This document shows positions 58,701 to 64,000 of a DNA stretch of 64,000 nt, piece after piece. The notes beneath the pieces are model-generated. The model searched no databases. It saw only the letters and a program-made list of their open reading frames with translations, and was not told where the DNA came from. The stretch's first letter is position 1; each line of letters starts with the position of its first letter. The DNA comes from Erythroxylum novogranatense. Its lineage: Eukaryota; Streptophyta; Magnoliopsida; Malpighiales; Erythroxylaceae. The position numbers and the translations under genes are program-made. The stretch spans positions 14,707,372 to 14,771,371 of the forward strand of contig CM057230.1 of assembly GCA_029891385.1 (NCBI GenBank). The letters are read 5' to 3'.

Positions 58701-60474
58701 CACCTTCCTTCTTCTCCTCCTTCAATAACCGATTCTCTCCTTCCCTCTCTTCTTATTTTTCATTCTTTTGTTCTGATTTTTCCAGCAACTTCGTGGCTTC
58801 TTCTTGAATAACCGACAGCCTCCTTGTTGTGTTTCTGCCATGTCATTAAAAATGGAGGGTAAATGACCATTTTGCCCTCACTTATTGGCCTATTTCCAAG
58901 TTTGCCCCTGCACAGGATTTTCAAAATCTGATAGCTTGCATCCTGTTGTCAAGCATCTAAAAGAAATAATTTGGACAAACTTTCTTCTTGAAAATTGTTC
59001 CTCTAGATCATACAAATCCAATGCCACCAACCGCGCTCAATTCGGATCAGAATCGAAGAAGTTATAGCTGAAATACTATCAGACCTTCACAAAATATGAG
59101 ACTGAACATTAACATAACTTCAGCCCAGAAATGGACAATCTTAGGGATGAAATTAAATTTCGATCCCTTCACAAGAGTTGTAGCCCTATATCTTAATTTT
59201 ATTTTCCCTCAAGAATCAACTCAATCAGAGTTGTATAGATCAAGATATCTCCAAATTACTGAACCATGTTCAGAAAATTATCCAACTTATAACCTATAAC
59301 CAAATCTCTTACTTTGGTTCAATCAATCTCCTTCCATTTAATCTCCTAAAAATCATAATTCTTCAATAAAATGAAATTAATTGTCTTAGGAATCCAACGC
59401 TTCGAGAATCAAATCAATCGGATGTCAGACGAAGGAATTATAAGCCAAAGATTACAAAAGGGATCGGATTAAAAACAAAGTAACGAAATTTCAAAACTGA
59501 ACTTTTCAAAAATCATATCTCTCGATCCCGAAATCGGAATTTGACAAATTTGGTCTCTATGGAAATCTTGAAGGAAGAGCTATAACTTCCATGAAGAACT
59601 CAAAGATCAATTTAATCTCTAAAATAGGTCAAAAACTCAATCAAAGATTCTGTCCAAAACAGCTTTTCCTAAACGACTTCCAATTTTCAAATCGCTCATA
59701 ACTCCTAGCCCTAATATCGAAAAATTTCAATCTTTATATCAATGAAAAGATAAAAACATCATCTAAAACTTTCATTAAGACCACTTACTCTAATTCAAAC
59801 TAATTCCATACGATGAGTGGCCTCGAAGCATAGAACACACAAATCTATACTTAAAAGCATTTTCAAAACAAAGCAAAAGAACCTTATCTTTGGAAAATCA
59901 TATCTCTAAATCCCGACATCGAAAAATAGCAAACTTTATGTCCACAAAAAGCTCTCGATAGAGGCTACAATTTTTATGTTGATCATTTTCTCGAATTTTG
60001 CCTAAATCAAAAAGTCAACTTTTTCTTCAAAAAGTCAAACTCCAAGCAAACTTTGACTGATCATAACTCTCACTTCCGATATCGAAAAATATCAAACTTT
60101 ATGGCTACAGAAAGCTCTTAACATAAACTACAAGTTTTCAGAAGACAATTTTCTCAAATTTTGTCTCAAACAAAAAGTCAACTCTCTAAAGTCAAACTTT
60201 CTATCTCCAAAAGTCAACTTTCTTAATTTTTCAAACTTTCTTTCTTTATTTCTTGATTTTCCACTCCCATTTTAATTTACTCATTCTCTTTTCTCTCATA
60301 ATCCATATAAATTCATTCAAATATCAAAGTTCTCAAAACTAAACAATTCTTTTCTCATAAATTTTTCTTAATTTCAGCAAATTTTCTTAAATTCATAAAT
60401 TGTCTCACCAATTTCTTTCTCATTAATATTCATTTTAATATTTCTAATTATCATCAAAAGTTCGGGGTCCAACA
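55793..60474 (-). mobile_element. Solo LTR G (minus oriented, 4682 bp)
   Basis: It starts TGCTGGAACTCG, ends TCGGGGTCCAACA and is flanked by GACAA (55788-55792 and 60475-60479). In minus orientation it begins TGTTGGACCCCG. It shares with B, C and E the promoter-leader, intron-donor, TCAGTGCACTG, CCGCTATGCGG and CTCACCCCC...CTCCAG blocks in the same order. No coding region is present. Read this way it is the relative of the G2 LTR that hosts element A. Confidence 0.9.
56711..57802 (-). other. Putative intron inside solo LTR G
   Basis: On the minus strand the donor TCGAG|GTGGGTGATG starts at 57802 and the acceptor CATCTCCAG|GTTTC ends at 56711 (1092 bases). Confidence 0.45.
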
Positions 60475-60548
60475 GACAATGTTTAGTTTAGTGACGAGAC
60501 CCCATTCTTGTACACTTGTGATCTTTTTTATGCTTTAAGGGTCACAAC

Positions 60549-61990
60549 TGTTGGAGTAAATTGTTTTGAAAAACCTGCTATGTTGAAGTTGGCTTAAGAT
60601 CTTGCAATGTCAATCAAGTTGAAGAAGAAAAGAAGAGTGAAGATCAAGTTGAATCATCCTAGACTCATCAGAAAATTGAAGTTGATGATATTGGGCATAA
60701 TTCAAGGCTGCATGGTTCAAGGAAATGAAGATCAAATTCAGATGAGAGAAATTCAATGGAAAGGGGAAGATGGAGGCAAGATGAAAGCAACAATGAAGAA
60801 TTGAAAAAATAGATTTTGCAGCAAGAAGAACAAAACAGAAGTAAAGATGCAGTGCAGGAGGAACAACTATGTTTTTTAACACTCTAAGGACGAAATAGGA
60901 TCAAAAGGATGCAAAGGAATGAGAGAAATTCGTAATCCCCAAATTTGACCAAAATTCAGAGATTAGGCGTGGGCACGCCTAAGGTTGGAATTTGGGTTCT
61001 GCAACAACAAACAAGGAATTTTTCAGATCAAGTTTTAAGTTAGTTTAATCAACATAATCAGAGGTAATTGGAACTAAACAAGACATGTGTAGCTGGTCAT
61101 TTTCGTAGCTGACAAGAAGATTTGCAAAGTCAGGTTTTGTCTACTGGTTTTTTGATTTTATTAGCTGTTAAAGAAGTTAGGTTTTGTTATGCAAAGGACA
61201 AGTTAGTGCTTTTATGTTTTGCCAAATGAGGAAAGTTCTGCTAGACTAGCTTTTACCATCAGTTCTTGTTTTTACTTTTCAGTTATTAGAAAAAGTTGTA
61301 TCAGATGTAGAGAGCTTATATATGAAGCTCATGTTTTACTTTTCCAGCAGAGCGTATGAATGGAAAAAACCAGAAAAACTCTCAATACAAGATCAAATTT
61401 TCTTCAAGTTTCAATCTTTCTTGTTATGATTTATTGTTGTTTGGTTTTCCAGAAGTAAGTTTAGAAGAAAAGCATCAGAGGTAGAGGAGTAGCCCTTGGT
61501 GTATATTCTGTTTTTGAAAAAACCTGAAGCTAGTTTTTTGAAAAGTCTTGACAGTGGTAACCCGAACTCCATCAGTTTTTGCAAGTTACAAAACCCTTCT
61601 ACAAAACCCTTCTCTTTTGATCTAATTGTCATCTTTCCATATCATTTTTATTCCTTCAGAAGCAACATTTCAATACACATAGAGATTGCAAAATTGAAAT
61701 TCACTGTTTTAATACAACAGCAGCACCACATTCATTTTTCCCACTTTACACAAAAAACATTCTTCATACATTCACCAAATTGTGAGGGATTTTAGTAACA
61801 AATTCCTACACTTCATACTTTCAGACAAAAATCAAGAATACAGAGGTTGCAACATTTTTTCCTTGGGTTGAAGACTTGCGTGAACAGTGCACATGAATAG
61901 TGCACAAGGTATTTGACAAAAGGTTTCAACTAATACTCTTCCTCGACAGAGTTATGCAGTGAAGGTGCTATCTTCCACCTTCCAAGGAGC
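60549..61990 (+). repeat. Probable LTR/leader of a Copia-like element
   Basis: The sequence from TGTTGGAGTAAATTG to just before the primer-binding site has LTR character. There is a TATATATG box at 61317, then a CAATACAAGATCAAATTTTC leader rich in TTTC and a poly-pyrimidine stretch. The exact ends and a second LTR cannot be shown because the element runs off the window. The CA end near 61992 is uncertain. Confidence 0.5.
61317..61324 (+). promoter_or_regulatory. TATA-like box of the Copia-like LTR
   Basis: TATATATG lies in the GAGAGCTTATATATGAAGC context, a common promoter layout in plant Copia LTRs. Confidence 0.5.
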
Positions 61991-62001
61991 ATCTTCAAGA
62001 G

Positions 62002-62013
62002 TGGTATCAGAGC
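62002..62013 (+). other. Primer-binding site of the Copia-like element
   Basis: TGGTATCAGAGC is the exact complement of the initiator tRNA-Met 3' end, 34 bases before the gag ATG. It shows that the following gag belongs to a retrotransposon rather than to a host gene alone. Confidence 0.9.
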
Positions 62014-62047
62014 GGCACGGTTCCCCTAACCTGGACTGATCTGAAGC

Positions 62048-63036
62048 ATGGTAGGGAGAAGCATTCCGGTGATGAGTTTGCAGAGCATCCAAGCTAATAT
62101 ACCAGTTCTAACAGGTGAGAACTATAAAGCATGGTCTCTTAGAGTTGAAGATTGTCTTAAAATATGTGAATGCTGGGATGTGGTGAATGAAGGGATAGCA
62201 GAACTTGAGGGAATAGAAAACTTGACATAACAGCAAGAGGTAAGGGTGAGACAGGATAAAGAGAAAGAATTCAAAGCTCTTATTTTCCTCAGATCTATGG
62301 TGAGTGAGTCTATACTGTTGAGACACGCTGGTTGCAAGAGTTCGAAGGAGCTGTGGGATACCTTGAAGCTAAAACATGTGGGTTCAGCATAATCATTAAG
62401 GCTGAAGAAACAAGCTATTATGAGAAGTTTTGAGAACTTTTCCATGAAAGATGAAGAGAATGTAGCTGCTGCAAAGACAAGATTCATGGGACTAGTCCAA
62501 CAACTGAAGGAGTTTGGTGAAAATACAAGTTCGGAGACGTTAGTAGATAAATTTCTCAGCAGATTGCCTTTAAGATTTGAAGCTAGCATGGCTCCTGTTG
62601 AATGGCCTTTTAGTAATGACCCTGATTCTGTTACTTTGGAGCAAGTTTTTAATGTTTTAGAAATGCATGAAGATAGGCATGGGGTGAGAAGAGAAGGTGA
62701 GGAATTTGCCTTGAAGGCTGAACGGTTTAAGGTAGCAGAAACTCCACCATTCCAAACCCAAACAAGAAACTTGAATCCAAACCAACCTGAACCAAATCTG
62801 ATGCATTCCCAAACCCACCATTTGCCACAAACCTTCCCACAAAATAACCAAAATCACTACCAAACCTCAACCTATCCACAGCAACACCACTACAAAAACC
62901 AGATACAATATGTACAATAACAACCTTGTCCTCAAACACATTATTCTCCTCAAATACCTTACTCAAATTTTCAGCCAACTGACCAAATTTCTGGAAGTAA
63001 TGTCAATAGAATGCAGGGTGGTACAAGAGCAACACG
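62048..63036 (+). pseudogene. Copia-like gag (UBN2 type) with three premature stops
   Basis: The ATG at 62048 opens MVGRSIPVMS and the typical PVLTGENYKAWSLRVEDCLK. ELWDTLKLKH, FENFSMKDEENV, RFMGLVQQLKEFGE and LVDKFLSRLPLRFEASM then follow: the capsid-like gag of plant Copia elements. One frame is kept from 62048 to about 63000, interrupted by TAA at 62228, 62390 and 62918, each in a Gln-rich context and explicable as CAA to TAA. A Gln/Asn/Pro-rich tail (about 62750-62980) precedes a one-base shift into the zinc-knuckle frame. Confidence 0.88.
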
Positions 63037-64000
63037 ATGGGCATGTTTCCTAGCTGCAGATTTTGTGGAAAAACCAACCATAGAGCTGAGGAGTGTTTTT
63101 GGAATGAAAATGCTGATTGTGGTTATTGTGGCAAGAGGGGACATTTGAAGAGAGTTTGTTATAAGAGGTGGATGGCAGAACAACAAAATCCCCTAAGCCC
63201 TATCTATGGAAAACCCCCTCCAATACATCCCTACCTAAGACAAAACACTTCTCCTAGTCCAATACCACCTCAGACCAAGCCCTTCCAAAACTATTCTGAA
63301 CCTCAAATGTATCAAGCTAACTTTGTCACCAATTCTGGAAAACTACAAATTCCACAGCCTTATCAACTTCAGCCTCATACACCACAGCCTCAAATGACTC
63401 ATCATCAACCTATTCAACCTCAAGTGAGCCACTCCTATATGTCACAGTCCAATTATTCTCACCAGTCACATTACCAGCCTATGCAAGCTCAAGCATCAAA
63501 TCAATTCCCTCAAAACACTTGTCCTATCAACCATACTTCAACTCTACTCTCTATAAAAATCAGTCCAAACACCCAAATTAATCATCAGCTAAACTCCAAT
63601 ACCCAACCTGGAACCTCACAAACAGCAAAACCATCCGAAAATTCAATCATTGAAGAAAGTGTATTTGTAGTGGAAACATGTCACAAAACCATTGAACATG
63701 ACCCTACTGTTGAAACTTGTGCTGTTGAAGCATGGAAGCAAGTGGAAGCGGAAAAGGCTAGGGCAAATGAAGAGAGGAAACATGCTAATATTGAAAGAAA
63801 GAAGGCTAAGGAGTATCGCCTTCAGTTGGAGACATTGAGGAAAGAAGTTGAGGAAGCTAAGTTGAGGTTTGAGGAGGCAATCATAAAGTTAGAAGCAACA
63901 AAGGCTGATGCAGCTAAAGAGAAAGAACGTGCTAAGATAGAGAGGGCTAAAATAGAGGAGCAAAGATGTGTGGTAGAGAGGAAAATCATGGAAGAAACAT
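63037..64000 (+). CDS. Zinc-knuckle / Pro-Gln-rich / coiled-coil open frame (runs off window)
   Basis: An open frame of 321 codons without a stop reaches the window end. Residues 7-20 and 28-41 form two CX2CX4HX4C zinc knuckles (CRFCGKTNHRAEEC and CGYCGKRGHLKRVC), the nucleocapsid end of the preceding gag in a shifted frame. Residues about 50-200 are rich in Pro, Gln, Ser, Thr and His. From about residue 233 a highly charged sequence (QVEAEKARANEERKHA, then LQLETLRKEVEEAKLRFEEA and KEKERAKIERAKIEEQ) looks like a continuous coiled coil. A Copia protease (DSGAT-type) would be expected soon after the knuckles and is not seen. The start at 63037 is only the first ATG; the real product would be a fusion with gag. 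The coiled-coil part may be captured host sequence; its identity is not established. Confidence 0.65.
   Translation, partial: MGMFPSCRFCGKTNHRAEECFWNENADCGYCGKRGHLKRVCYKRWMAEQQNPLSPIYGKPPPIHPYLRQNTSPSPIPPQTKPFQNYSEPQMYQANFVTNSGKLQIPQPYQLQPHTPQPQMTHHQPIQPQVSHSYMSQSNYSHQSHYQPMQAQASNQFPQNTCPINHTSTLLSIKISPNTQINHQLNSNTQPGTSQTAKPSENSIIEESVFVVETCHKTIEHDPTVETCAVEAWKQVEAEKARANEERKHANIERKKAKEYRLQLETLRKEVEEAKLRFEEAIIKLEATKADAAKEKERAKIERAKIEEQRCVVERKIMEET

Noticed and set aside
55793..60474. G as a MITE or DNA transposon because of TG/CA-type ends and direct repeats
   Set aside because: It is 4.7 kb, has a 5-base duplication and shares ordered LTR blocks with B, C and E.
60607..60804. Lys-rich 65-residue open frame as a host gene
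   Set aside because: It lies in LTR-like leader sequence upstream of a primer-binding site; no family resemblance.

Overview
The window is intergenic DNA from a plant nuclear genome, most likely a dicot. The evidence is dense nested insertion of very long-LTR Ty3/gypsy chromoviruses (Tekay/Del type: polyprotein order PR-RT-RH-INT plus a C-terminal chromodomain), a plant L1-type LINE with a DUF4283-like ORF1, Copia-like gag primed by initiator tRNA-Met, low GC with CpG-rich islets inside LTRs, and no recognisable host gene, rRNA, tRNA or CRISPR. Nearly every base from 1 to 60474 belongs to an identifiable transposable element or its remains.

Layout. (1) 1-43368 is a long + strand LTR ('G2', left end outside the window) containing a dead chromovirus ('A', LTR about 2.8 kb, TGTAACATCCCG...GCTACA). 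A segment running from A's pol through its LTR into the G2 flank has been tandemly duplicated: units 2726-9490 and 9491-38990, plus a partial unit 1-2725. (2) A's last LTR was hit by 'C', a minus-oriented solo LTR (14631-37719, target duplication AGTTA). C was itself hit by 'B', a full-length chromovirus with gag-PR-RT-RH-INT (14759-25089, ATTTA), and by 'D', a minus-strand element with two 2.7-kb LTRs and a 3.5-kb apparently non-coding interior (28228-37215, TTTTC). (3) G2 further right holds 'E', a minus-oriented solo LTR (39347-42784, GTGGA). (4) 43568-55424 is a degraded but essentially full-length minus-strand LINE with a 13-bp target duplication. It contains 'F' (solo LTR 43796-46314, TATCC), 'H' (46681-49972, TCTAG, built around a 1.24-kb inverted duplication) and an unidentified 0.8-kb insertion at 52754-53539. 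(5) 55793-60474 is 'G', a minus-oriented 4.7-kb solo LTR (GACAA). (6) From about 60549 to the window end is a Copia-like element: LTR-like leader, primer-binding site, a gag with stops, then an open frame with two zinc knuckles, a Pro/Gln-rich linker and a long coiled coil instead of the expected protease.

No gene set here works together as a functional pathway; all coding regions are broken. The points of interest are structural: the post-mortem tandem duplication, the hairpin element H, a putative intron found at the same place in the LTRs of all these gypsy families, clusters of GTCCGTTTAACGGAC palindromes in one LTR family, CpG-rich islets in several LTRs, and the unusual gag-linker-coiled-coil frame at the right edge. 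Repeat boundaries and target duplications were read directly by eye; family assignments come from recognised motifs, not from database searches.
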